DNA from: Panulirus ornatus
Taxonomy: Eukaryota > Arthropoda > Malacostraca > Decapoda > Palinuridae
Reading direction: 5' to 3'
DNA length: 64,000 bases
Assembly (NCBI RefSeq): GCF_036320965.1
Contig: NC_092225.1
Location: 79,656,113-79,720,112 of the forward strand
In this document: positions 1 to 11,126 of the stretch, piece after piece
Layout of the letters: each line of letters opens with the position of its first letter
Position numbering within the stretch: the stretch's first letter is position 1
Notes under the pieces: generated by a model
The model's database searches: none
Told to the model about the DNA's origin: nothing
The model's input: only the letters and a program-made list of their open reading frames with translations
Program-made: the position numbers and the translations under genes

Positions 1-444
1 AGGTCATACACACAAAAACAACAGGAAGTTTGAAACATAGAAATCACATGACTTATACTGAATGGGTGTAAACAGAAGATACGACATTTTTGTGGGCCTT
101 CTGCTGCTTTACACGGGTATTTTCCTACAGCCTTATGATGTCTGACTGGTCATGCCCTGAAACACTGCATTGAAGTGGCTTCTGGTATAGGACTTAAAGT
201 ACTTTTATTAGGGAGTTTGGCCTAAAGATACAAAAGGTTACATGTCAATATATTTTCTACTAATTAAAAAGTAAGCAAAAGTAATTTCTTATCAGATTTG
301 AACACATATCTGCAAAGCTATGATGAGAGAGGTACTTTAATGCCAAACAATTATCATCAAGTAGTTTTACAACGTGAGGACAAAAGCTACGAGTTAATAA
401 CCAATTAAGTTAGGTGCCAGTAAATACCTAAAAATTATTATTTC
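1..444. other. AT-rich sequence, no gene seen
   Basis: No open frame, splice-linked exon or recognisable transposon was found. The left satellite array starts at about 445. Confidence 0.5.
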
Positions 445-1345
445 AAGTAACTGAGAGTATTTTGATATATTTTCCATGATTATTTCCAGCACAGAAGTGT
501 TTGAATATGTTATGTTTCAATTTTGAAAAAAGAAAAAAAGAAATTTTAAGAGCTAAAATACAACCAAACTATTACCTACAATTTTTGGTATTTTTCTCAG
601 AAAAACAGATTTTTTTCAAAACCTCATAAGTGCTATTTTTCATGTTTCATACAAATCTGGGGTTAAAACATCGTTCGGTCATCTTTATGACCTTTAATTT
701 TGCTGTTAAAATGAAGACAATTTTTCAGTATTATCCAATTATTTCCATCATATTTACTGGGTATGTATCAGTAACCGAGAGCATTATGATAAATTTTTCC
801 ATGAATATTTCAAATATAGAAGTGTTTGAATATGTTACGTTTCAAATTTGAAGCAAAAAGTTATCTGAGCTAAAATATAAACTGAACTATTATTACCTGC
901 AGTATTTGGTATTTTCCTAAAATAGATTTCTGCCAAAACCCTCATTATAAGGAATATTTTTCATGTTGAATACAAATCTGGGGTTATTATGACCTGTAAT
1001 AAAGCTGTTAAACGAAGTCAATTTCAAAGCATATATTACATCATATTATTCATGATTATTTCAAGTGCAGAAGTGTTTGAACATGTTATGTTTCAATTTT
1101 CAAACAAAACGTTTTTAGACCTAAAATATAACTGCAATTTTTGACATTATTCCTGGAAAAAATAGATTTCTTTGAAAACCCTCATTATAAGGAATATTTT
1201 TCATGCTGAATACAAATTTGGGGTTAAAATATTGTTTGGTCATCTTGATGACCTTTAATTAAGCCATTAAATGAAGTCAATTTCAATGCATTATCTAATC
1301 ATTTTCATCGTATTTACTAGGTACTTATCGGTAACTGAGAGCTAT
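445..1345 (+). repeat. Left satellite array (about 3 units of ~310 bp)
   Basis: Degenerate tandem copies carry recurring landmarks: 'acaaatctggggtt', 'cttataatgagg'-like blocks read in reverse, 'gaagtgtttgaatatgtta' and 'actgagag'. The same landmarks appear in reverse complement between 2.67 and 8.0 kb, so this array is inverted relative to the larger one. Units are 70-85 percent alike by eye, with internal deletions. Short open frames in it are not conserved between units and are not coding. Confidence 0.75.
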
Positions 1346-1666
1346 ATATTATCACAGGGTTACACACAATTTGGTGCCTGAAATATTAGGCCTTTTTTAG
1401 GTAGTTTTGATTGCTGATTCTAAATATGCCATCAGTTTTTCTCAATTAGCTCTGGTTATCGAGATATGATGTACCCTTAATTGCTATGCATACAACCGAT
1501 CGGAAACAAGGAATGATGACTACAAATCAATATTGTTGCCTTCTTGATAAAAAAAAAATGACTTCACATGAGTAGGATTTGTTTATCTATAATTAAAATA
1601 CATCCATAGAATCAGTCAATGGTGAAACAAGCACAGAAAGTTACATATCATCGATACAATATTCAT
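1346..1666. other. Spacer between satellite and pseudogene
   Basis: Non-repetitive AT-rich sequence with no gene seen. It separates the left satellite array from the dead gene copy that follows. Confidence 0.4.
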
Positions 1667-2552
1667 TTACTCAAACATCTTGCGTTTCAAAGACTTCTTG
1701 TGGTGAGCTGCCCCAGGACAATCACGTTGAATGGTTCAGCAGTAATCCGCCATGATATGAGTATCCCATTGTCTCCTGTATCTTTCTTCCATGGTTCTTA
1801 AATCTTAGTAGAATCATTCACCATGTTCCTCACTTAGGTCACCAAGGTTGTCTGGGAAACAACCCAAGTGGCTATGGAGGTAATGCACCTTGATGTTCAT
1901 TTTATAGCCAAGTTGACAGAAAGGAGTTCAGAGTAGTTATCTGCTTTGGTTTCCAAGAAAATTCCTTACAACCAGAGTGAACAAAACCATGCATCTGGGT
2001 GTTTCATGAGTTCTCTGGTTTGTGGCCAATCGAAAATACCTGCCCTCAGCTTCTCCATGCTCAGAGGTGGAAATTTTCTGCATATGTAGTCAAAGCAGTC
2101 CCTTTCTTTGTTCAAAGCCTTCAAAAACTTTTTCATTAAACCTAGTTTGATTTGCAGTGGTGATAAAATGATCTTATCTCTGTCAACCACTTGTTCTGCA
2201 ATAATAGTCTTTTCTTCAACCACCATGTTTTCTCTTAGAGGCCACTGTTTTCCCACCCAGCGCTCATCCTTAGCTCTACTATCCCAGAGACAAATAATGG
2301 TGGGATACTTGGTGTATCCACTCTGCTGACCCAAGAGAAAAGTCACCATCTTAAGATCCACACAGATTAGTCACTGGTGATTGTGGTATAATATCTTCTG
2401 TAAGACCAAGGTGAATCGTTCTTGCTGTTCAGTCACCTTAGTTGAGTGACCAATTTTGATTTATCCATATTTGTTGCCATTGTGTAGAAGCACACATTTC
2501 AAGCTCTGCTTAAAACTAACTATGCTCATAAAAGGTATATTTATAGATGAGT
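1667..2552 (-). pseudogene. Dead copy of a repetitive arthropod gene family (function unknown)
   Basis: Read on the minus strand, one frame gives conserved blocks in order: SLKCVLLHNGNKY, then IGHST, then LLGQQSGYTKYP, CLWDSRAKDERW, the stretch around IKLGLMKKFLKAL, then NYSELL. After a frameshift near 1915 it continues with YLHSHLGCFPDNLGDLSEEHGE, TMEERYRRQWD and KKSLKRKMFE. I recognise these blocks from a multicopy family of uncharacterised proteins common in arthropod genomes. I do not know its activity, although its copy number suggests a mobile or virus-like origin. At least five in-frame stops (near 2466, 2373, 1966 and three after 1815) and the frameshift show this copy is dead. A 131-codon open stretch at 1966-2361 is the longest surviving piece. 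It sits between oppositely oriented satellite arrays. Confidence 0.75.
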
Positions 2553-2669
2553 ACATTATCTCAAAAACTACAGCTGCTACAAGGAAATGTACATCATAAT
2601 CTTATTCACTGGCATGAATATACCAAGAATCATGTTTAAAATCTGAGACACCAAGAAATTTTCTAAATT

Positions 2670-4387
2670 TGTTCCCCTGTGATATATTTTAACCCCAGAT
2701 TTATATTCAGCATGAAAAATACTCATAATAAGGTTTTGAAGGAAATCTATTTTTCTGAGAAAAACACTAAAAATTGCAGGTATATTTTAGCTCATAAAAC
2801 TTTTTCTTTCAAAACTGTAACATAACATATTCAAACACCCCTATACTTGAAATAATCATGAAAATATATCATAATCCTCTCAGTCACCAATATATACCAA
2901 TATACAGTGAACACAGAGGAAATGATCATATAATACTATAAAACTGTCTTTATTTAACATATCAGTTGAACACACAGAAATGATCATATAATACTATAAA
3001 ACTGTCTTTATTTAACATATCAGTTAAAGATCATAAAGAAAACCAATGGAATTTCAACCCCAGGTATGTATTCACCATGAAAAATAGTCCTTATAATGAG
3101 ATTTTGAAAGAAACCTATTTTTTGAGAAAAATACTAAAAATTGTAAGTAATAATTACATTCAGAGAATACCTTAGCTCAAAATACTTTATGTTTCAAAAT
3201 CAAAGCATAACTTATTCAAACACTTCTATACTTGAAAAAATCAAGGATAACATATCAAAATCCTCTCAGTTACCGATAGATGCCCAGTAAATACCATGCA
3301 AATTATTAGAATATGTTTTGAAATTGTCTTTCTTTAACAACTTAATCAAAGGTCATAAAAATGACTAAACAATATTCTAAAAATAGTCCTTATAATGAGG
3401 TTTAGAAGGAAATCTATTTTCCTGACAAAAATACTAATAATTGCAGGGAATATTTTAGCTCAAAATACCTTAAGTTTCAAAATTAAAGCATAACATACTT
3501 AAACATTTTTATACTTGATGTAATCAAAGAAAATATATCAACATCCTCTCAGTTACCGATAGATGCCCAGTAAATACCTTGCAAATTATTAGTTTTAAAA
3601 TTGTCTTCATTCAACAGCTAAATTAAAGGTCATAAAGATGATCAAACAATTATTTATCCCCAGATTTGTATTCAGCATGAAGAATAGTCCTTATAATGAG
3701 ATTCTGAAGGAAATCATTTTTTTTTGAGAAAAATACTAAGAACTGCTTGTAATAGTTCAAGGGATATTTCAGCTCAAAATACTTTGTTTCAAAATTAAAG
3801 CATAACATATACAAACACTTCTATACTTGAAAAAATCAAAGAAAATATTTCAAAATCCTCTCAGTTACCAAAAGATGCTCAGTGAACACCATGCAAATCA
3901 TAAGAATATATTCTAAAATTGTCTTCCTTTAACAGCTTAATCATAGGTCATAAAGATGACCAAATAAGAATTTAACCCCAGATTTGTATTCAGCATAAAA
4001 AAAGTCCTTATAATGAGATTTTGCAGGAAATCTATTTTTCTGAAAAAAAGGGCCAAAAATTGCAGGTTTAGGGTATATTTTAGCTAAAGAAACTTTTTGT
4101 CTCAAAACTGAAACATAACACATTCAAACTCTTATATACTTGAAATAATCAGGGAAAATGTAGCATAATGCTCTGTTACAAATAAATACCCAATTAATAC
4201 AACGGAAATCATTAGAATATCCTATAAAACTGTCTTCATCTACAAGCTTAATAAAAGGTTATAAAGTTGAGCAAATGATATTTCAACCCCAAATTTGTAT
4301 TCAGAGTGAAAATCAGGTAATAGTTCAGGGTATATTTTAGCTTAAAAACTTTTTGTTTCAAAATTGAAACATAACATTCAAATACTT
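2670..4387 (-). repeat. Right satellite array, first part (~310-bp units)
   Basis: The landmark 'ccccagattt' or a close variant recurs near 2693, 3057, 3657, 3974 and 4285, with a degraded unit near 3360. This gives a period of about 300-317 bp. Each unit also holds 'tagtccttataatgag', 'tttgagaaaaatactaa', 'catattcaaacacttc' and 'cctctcagttac'. Orientation is opposite to the array at 445-1345. One unit carries a local 58-bp duplication (2908-2966 and 2967-3024). Confidence 0.85.
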
Positions 4388-6442
4388 TTTTTTTTTTTTT
4401 TTTGCTTTGTCGCTGTCTCCCGCGTTTGCGAGGTAGTGCAAGGAAACAGAAGAAAGAAATGGCCAAACCCACCCCCATACACATGTATATACATACGTCC
4501 ACACACGCAAGTATACATACCTACACAGCTTTCCATGGTTTACCAACAGACGCTTCACATGCCCCGATTCAATCCACTGACAGCACGTCAACCCCGGTAT
4601 ACCACATCGCTCCAATTCACTCTATTCCTTGCCCTCCTTTCACCCTCCTGCATGTTCAGGCCCCGATCACACAAAATCTTTTTCACTCCATCTTTCCACC
4701 TCCAATTTGGTCTCCCTCTTCTCCTCGTTCCCTCCACCTCCGACACATATATCCTCTTGGTCAATCTTTCCTCACTCATTCTCTCCATGTGCCCAAACCA
4801 TTTCAAAACACCCTCTTCTGCTCTCTCAACCACGCTCTTTTTATTTCCACACATCTCTCTTACCCTTACCTTACTTACTCGATCAAACCACCTCACACCA
4901 CACATTGTCCTCAAACATCTCATTTCCAGCACATCCATCCTCCTGCGCACAAATCTATCCATAGCCCACGCCTCGCAACCATACAACATTGTTGGAACCA
5001 CTATTCCTTCAAACATACCCATTTTTGCTTTCCGAGATAATGTTCTCGACTTCCACACATTCTTCAAGGCTCCCAGAATTTTCGCCCCCTCCCCCACCCT
5101 ATGATCCACTTCCGCTTCCATGGTTCCATCCGCTGCCAGATCCACTCCCAGATATCTAAAACACTTCACTTCCTCCAGTTTTTCTCCATTCAAACTCACC
5201 TCCCAATTGACTTGACCCTCAACCCTACTGTACCTAATTACCTTGCTCTTATTCACATTTACTCTTAACTTTCTTCTTTCACACACTTTACCAAACTCAG
5301 TCACCAGCTTCTGCAGTTTCTCACATGAATCAGCCACCAGCGCTGTATCATCAGCGAACAACAACTGACTCACTTCCCAAGCTCTCTCATCCCCAACAGA
5401 CTTCATGCTTGCCCCTCTTTCCAAAACTCTTGCATTCACCTCCCTAACAACCCCATCCATAAACAAATTAAACAACCATGGAGACATCACACACCCCTGC
5501 CGCAAACCTACATTCACTGAGAACCAATCACTTTCCTCTCTTCCTACGCGTACACATGCCTTACATCCTCGATAAAAACTTTTCACTGCTTCTAACAACT
5601 TGCCTCCCACACCATATATTCTTAATACCTTCCACAGAGCATCTCTATCAACTCTATCATATGCCTTCTCCAGATCCATAAATGCTACATACAAATCCAT
5701 TTGCTTTTCTAAGTATTTCTCACATACATTCTTCAAAGCAAACACCTGATCCACACATCCTCTACCAATTCTAAAACCACACTGCTCTTCCCCAATCTGA
5801 TGCTCTGTACATGCCTTCACCCTCTCAATCAATACCCTCCCATATAATTTACCAGGAATACTCAACAAACTTATACCTCTGTAATTTGAGCACTCACTCT
5901 TATCCCCTTTGCCTTTGTACAATGGCACTATGTACGCATTCCGCCAATCCTCAGGCACCTCACCGTGAGTCATACATACATTAAATAACCTTACCAACCA
6001 GTCAACAATACAGTCACCCCCTTTTTTAATAAATTCCACTGCAATACCATCCAAACCTGCTGCCTTGCCGGCTTTCATCTTACGCAAAGCTTTTACTACC
6101 TCTTCTCTGTTTACCAAATCATTTTCCCTAACCCTCTCACTTTGCACACCACCTCGACCAAAACACCCTATATCTGCCACTCTATCATCAAACACATTCA
6201 ACAAACCTTCAAAATACTCACTCCATCTCCTTCTTACATCACCACTACTTGTTATCACCTCCCCATTTGCGCCCTTCACTGAAGTTCCCATTTGCTCCCT
6301 TGTCTTACTCACTTTATTTACCTCCTTCCAGAACATCTTTTTATTCTCCCTAAAATTTAATGATACTCTCTCACCCCAACTCTCATTTGCCCTTTTTTTC
6401 ACCTCTTGCACCTTTCTCTTGACCTCCTGCCTCTTTCTTTTA
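4388..6442 (-). mobile_element. Family-1 LINE, short-tail, 5'-truncated, inserted in the satellite
   Basis: The 3' end is at 4388 with a poly(A) run (T on the plus strand) after the family's 3' terminal motif 'gggagacagcgacaaag'. A 607-codon frame is open from 6411 to 4588. It contains the pre-RT linker, the palm blocks [24 protein letters not shown] and FADDTALV, and a C-terminal domain with [21 protein letters not shown] and [10 protein letters not shown]. The endonuclease half is missing, so this is a 5'-truncated insertion. Satellite sequence stops at 4387 and resumes at about 6442. 'atact(t)' occurs at both edges and may be a short target duplication or microhomology. The element cannot be autonomous because it lacks the endonuclease and the 5' start. 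Confidence 0.9.
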
Positions 6443-7990
6443 TACTTATCTACTTGAAATAATCATAGAAAATATAGCATAATGCTCTCAGTTACTGATA
6501 TAAACCTAAATAATACTGAAATTATCAGAATATCCTATAAAATCATCTTCAATTAAGAGCTTAATTTAAGGTCACAAGGACGAAAAACGATATTGTAACC
6601 CCAGATTTGTATACAGCATGAAAAATAGTCCTTATAAATAAGTTTTGAAGGAAATCAATTTTTCTCAAAAAAATACCAAAAATTGCAGGGTATATTTTAG
6701 CTTAAAAACTTTTTGTTTCAAAATTGAAACATAACATATTCAAAGACTTATATACTTGAAATCATCATGGAAAATATAGCACAACGCTCTCAGTTACTGA
6801 TCCATACTCACTAACTACGATGGAAATTATCAGAATATCCTATAAAACTATCTTCATTTACCAGCTTCATCAATGTTCATAAAAACAACCAAACGATATT
6901 TTATCCCCAGATTTGAATTCAGCACGAAGAATAGTCCTTAAAATGAGGTTTTGAAGGAAATTATTTTTTTTGAGAAAAATACTTAAAATTGCAGGGTATA
7001 TTTCAGTTCAAAAAACGTTTTCTTTCGAAATTAAAACAGCATATTCAAACAACTCTATACTTGAAATAATCATGGAAAATATATCATAAGCATCTCAATT
7101 GCCAATATATACCCAGTAAATATGATGAAAATGATCATACAATACTTTAAAATTGTCTTCATTTAACAGATGAATTAAGGTCATAAAAAAACCACACAAT
7201 ATTTCAATCCCAGATTAGTATTCACCATGAAAAACAGTCCTTATAATGCTGTTTTGTTGGAAATCTATCTTTTTTTTGAGAAAAATGCCACAAATTACAG
7301 TTAATAGTTCAGGATATATTTTAGCTTAAAAAACTTGTTTCAAAACTGAAACATAACATATTCAAACACTTATATACTTGAATTAATCATGGAAAAATAT
7401 AGCATAATGCTCTCAGTTACCAATCCATACCCACTAAATATGATGGATATTCTTAGAAAGTCCTATAAAATTGTCTTCATTTAACAGCTTAATTAAAGTT
7501 CATAAAGACAACCAAATGATATTTTAACCCCAGATTTGTATTCAGCATGAAAAATAGTCCTTAGAATGAAGTTTACAAGGAAATCTATTTTACAGAGAAA
7601 AATACTAAAAATTGCAGGGAACATTTTAGTTCAAGATACTTTGTCTCAAAATTAAGGCATAACATAATCAAACACTTCTATTCCTGAAATAATCAAAGAA
7701 AATATATCAATATCCTCTTAGTTACCGATTGATGCCCAATAAATATCATGCAAATCATTAGAATATGTTTTAGAATTGTCTTTCTTTAACAGCTTAATCA
7801 AAGGTCATAAAGACTACCAAACAATAATGTAACACAGATTTACATTCAGCATGAAGAATAGTCCTTATGTTGAGATTTGAAGGAAACCTATTTTTCTGAA
7901 AAAAAAAAAAAATGCCAAAAACTGCAGGTATTTTCAGGTTATACTTTAGCTTAAAATATTTTTTTCAAAATTGATACATACCATATTCGA
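6443..7990 (-). repeat. Right satellite array, second part
   Basis: About five more units continue the array split by the LINE. 'ccccagattt'-type landmarks lie near 6597, 6905, 7208, 7527 and 7830, giving spacings of 303-319 bp. No coding sequence is conserved between units. Confidence 0.85.
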
Positions 7991-8137
7991 ACACACAGTC
8001 AACTGATATGCATTTTTGAGGTGCCCCTAAACTAGAACTTTACCTTTTGTCTATCCTTTTAATATTAGAGTAGTAAAATGTGCTTATCATGTTCAGATTA
8101 TCTATCACATTTACAACTTGTTCACGAATTTCATATA

Positions 8138-8217
<80 letters not shown>

Positions 8218-9001
8218 TCAATTACGACAAGTCAGTAAACTCACATCATTTTAAAATATAGTAATGTACAATAGCTTAAATGTCACTAATGGCATAACAA
8301 TGGTAATTAGCAAAGCCCCTCCTTAATTCAGGCAAATAGTATCACGAACACAAGCAGTCACTTGCATTACTAATAATATGCTTCTTTATTAACGAAAATC
8401 ACAACGTCATTCACAGAATATACGATATATGTACATTAAATAATCGCCTATACACTCAATTATGCTATATCTAACCTTAATACTAAAATATGAGAAAAAT
8501 CTAACCTTGCAGATTCGCGCGCGTCTAGACCGTCACAGACGTAAACAAACTAAACTTCCGCAATATTTTTGTACTTTCTTTTAGGAGTGAAAATATTATA
8601 TTATTAAATCTAAGATATCGGAATGAGTTAAAAATATAATCTATTGTTGAAATATAGAATTATTAAATTTTCGCTAGAAATTCTACATCTAGAAAAACAG
8701 TAAAGGCACAATTTAGAAAAGCATTCTGCACCAGCCAATAACCTTGAGCGAGTTTGGACAGGATTGGCTGGGATCCAGTGAATTTTTCTATTATTTCGCC
8801 ACTGTATCAGTTTAACAGGTTCTTCTAACATTGTTTACCACTACATTGCAGTTATATTGATGCATTTAAGTATGCTGTTCATTTTCATGAGAAATTCCGA
8901 TGATACAGATAATTTACAATGCAGTATAGCAGAACAATGATCATAGGATCAAAGTACAGACGCAATGCTTTAAGACAGCTGAAATGCGTCTTTTTAAAGA
9001 C
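7991..9001. other. AT-rich unique sequence with (TA)n and a CpG/CCAAT patch
   Basis: No exon could be supported. A (TA)n array lies at 8133-8214. A short CpG-dense stretch lies near 8515-8555 ('cgcgcgcg' plus further CG steps) in otherwise AT-rich DNA. Inverted CCAAT motifs form 'ccagccaat' (8731-8739) and 'attggctgg' (8763-8771). A 67-codon minus-strand frame (8831-8628) overlaps them but has no recognisable similarity. It could be a promoter or first exon, but this is not established. Confidence 0.4.
8133..8214. repeat. (TA)n microsatellite
   Basis: About 40 TA dinucleotides with one early interruption. Confidence 0.95.
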
Positions 9002-9596
9002 TTATTTTATTACTGCGCTGTTTTTTATATTCAAAATATGTGTGAGGCAGAGGTGAGATTTTTTTCTGTGGTTAGTTGTTGCTAATTGGGTGGTTTGGCA
9101 CGTATATTGAGGTAGGATTATGTGAGGAGGATATTGTTCATTGTGAACTCGTCGAGAATGTGTGGTTGCTGAGAAGCCAATAATTGTTCTCAGCTGAGTC
9201 ATATTTGTTTCTGAGAGAGCAAGTGAGGCATAGTGGGGCGGATGAATTGTCTGAGGAGAATGCTAAGGGATTCTTTTACTTGTATTAATCTAGTGCCAGT
9301 TTGTGATGTGAGGGTATTTAGTTTGTGTATTGCTTTTTTCTAGGCAGTAATGATTTGGCGGGTTAGTGTCATGTGTGTGTATCGTATGATAACTAGAATG
9401 GTTGGTGTTTAGTTCAGTGGGAGTGACTCCATTCAAGGTAACGATGAGGTGTGAGTTGGATTCATTTATGTTTGGGGTTAAAATAGTAACTGAAGACTTA
9501 TATGAAGAAGCAGATATTCTGTTCTGGGTGAGCGTTGTTCCAACTGTGTAATATGTTCCTGTATTTTGTTGCTGCTGCTGTAGTTTCAGCGTGATG
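9002..9596 (-). mobile_element. Family-2 LINE fragment (dead)
   Basis: Minus-strand translation gives pieces typical of the RT thumb and C-terminal region of an A/C-rich arthropod LINE. These include SSVTILTP followed by VTLNG (the usual SxVTLxTP ... VTLN pattern), and further on LRTIIGFSATTH (LRTITGC type). Stops and indels break it, and part of the middle appears deleted. It belongs with the copies at 16019-18120 and 21490-22900. A family-1 LINE abuts it at 9597. Confidence 0.55.
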
Positions 9597-10676
9597 AGAA
9601 AGAAATGGCCCAACCCACCCCTATACACATGTATATACATACGTCCACACACGCAAATATACATACCTACACATCTCTCCATGGTTTACCCCAGACGCTT
9701 CACATGCCTTGATTCAATCCACTGACAGCACGTCAACCCCGGTATACCACATCGCTCCAATTCACTCTATTCCTTGCCCTCCTTTTTCACCCTCCTGCAT
9801 GTTCAGGCCCCGATCACACAAAATCTTTTTCACTCCATCTTTCCACCTCCAATTTGGTCTCCCTCTACTCCTCGTTCCCTCCACCTCCGACACATATATC
9901 CTCTTGGTCAATCTTTCCTCACTCATTCTCTCCATGTGCCCAAACCATTTCAAAACACCCTCTTCTGCTCTCTCAACCACGCTCTTTTTATTTCCACACA
10001 TCTCTCTTACCCTTACGTTACTTACTCGATCAAACAACCTCACACCACACATTGTCCTCAAACATCTCATTTCCAGCACATCCATCCTCCTGCGCACAAC
10101 TCTATCCATAGCCCACGCCTCGCAACCATACAACATTGTTGGAACCACTATTCCTTCAAACATACCCATTTTTGCTTTCCGAGATAATGTTCTCGACTTC
10201 CACACATTCTTCAAGGCTCCCAGAATTTTCGCCCCCTCCCCCACCCTATGATCCACTTCCGCTTCCATGGTTCCATCCGCTGCCAGATCCACTCCCAGAT
10301 ATCTAAAACACTTCACTTCCTCCAGTTTTTTTCCATTCAAACTCACCTCCCAATTGACTTGACCCTCAACCCTACTGTACCTAATAACCTTGCTCTTATT
10401 CACATTTACTCTTAACTTTCTTCTTTCACACACTTTACCAAACTCAGTCACCAGCTTCTGCAGTTTCTCACATGAATCAGCCACCAGCGCTGTATCATCA
10501 GCGAACAACAACTGACTCACTTCCCAAGCTCTCTCATCCCCAACAGACTTCATACTTGCCCCTCTTTCCAAAACTCTTGCATTCACCTCCCTAACAACTC
10601 AATCCATAAACAAATTAAACAACCATGGAGACATCACACACCCCTGCCGCAAACCTACATTCACTGAGAACCAATC
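9597..10676 (-). mobile_element. Family-1 LINE, short-tail, truncated at both ends
   Basis: The minus strand encodes RT from [13 protein letters not shown] through FADDTALV to the C-terminal [10 protein letters not shown] block. The main frame is open from 10586 to 9762. A TGA at 10599-10601 replaces the Gly codon after LFMD, because the frame continues open upstream of it. About 60 bp of the usual 3' end, including the terminal 'gacagcgacaaag', is missing at the left edge. The right edge breaks off inside the RT where a (TG)n tract begins. Confidence 0.88.
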
Positions 10677-10916
10677 AACATATACACATATACGTGTGTG
10701 TGTGTGTGTGTGTGTTACCTGCTCGAGGTTACACCGCGAGTTAAAAGTCACCTTGGGCAAGGCTGTGTCATTTGGCAGTGCAGTCTCGTCAAAGAACTTC
10801 CAATCCCAAAGGAATCTACAACTCTGTGCCACTGGAAGTAGCACATCATTAAGCGGCAGGACCCTTTAGGAAGGTCCTGGTAACACCAGAATTGTTTGAT
10901 AGATATTGTTCCTGGG

Positions 10917-10921
<5 letters not shown>
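10677..10921. other. Unique sequence with short (GT)n
   Basis: Starts with 'cacatatacgtgtgtgtgtg' and continues with about 200 bp of balanced-composition sequence that matches no other part of the window. No gene seen. Confidence 0.4.

Positions 10922-10980
<59 letters not shown>
10922..10980. repeat. (TA)n microsatellite
   Basis: An uninterrupted TA run followed by nine T, directly next to a truncated SINE. Confidence 0.95.
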
Positions 10981-10988
<8 letters not shown>

Positions 10989-11114
10989 TGATTTTCCAAA
11001 AGAAGGAACAGAGAATTGGGCTAGGTGAGGGTAGTCCCTCAAAGGCCCAGTCCTCTGTTCTTAACGCTACCTTGCTAATGCGGGAAATGGCGAATAGTTT
11101 GAAAGAAAGAAAGA
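10981..11114 (+). mobile_element. Family-1 SINE, 5'-truncated
   Basis: Carries the 3' half of the SINE: 'ccaaaagaaggaacagagaa', 'ccctcaaaggcccagtcctc', 'gctaccttgctaatgcggga' and a (gaaa)n tail. The (TA)n run replaces the missing 5' half. Confidence 0.85.
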
Positions 11115-11126
11115 ATATATATATAT

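Noticed and set aside
630..851. 73-codon frame in the satellite
   Set aside because: Not conserved in neighbouring satellite units; AT-rich chance frame.
4629..5104. Recurrent plus-strand ORFs of 110-250 codons with Ser/Pro/His-rich products opposite family-1 LINEs
   Set aside because: They are antisense shadows of a purine-rich coding strand. They recur wherever the LINE does and have no start or stop conservation.
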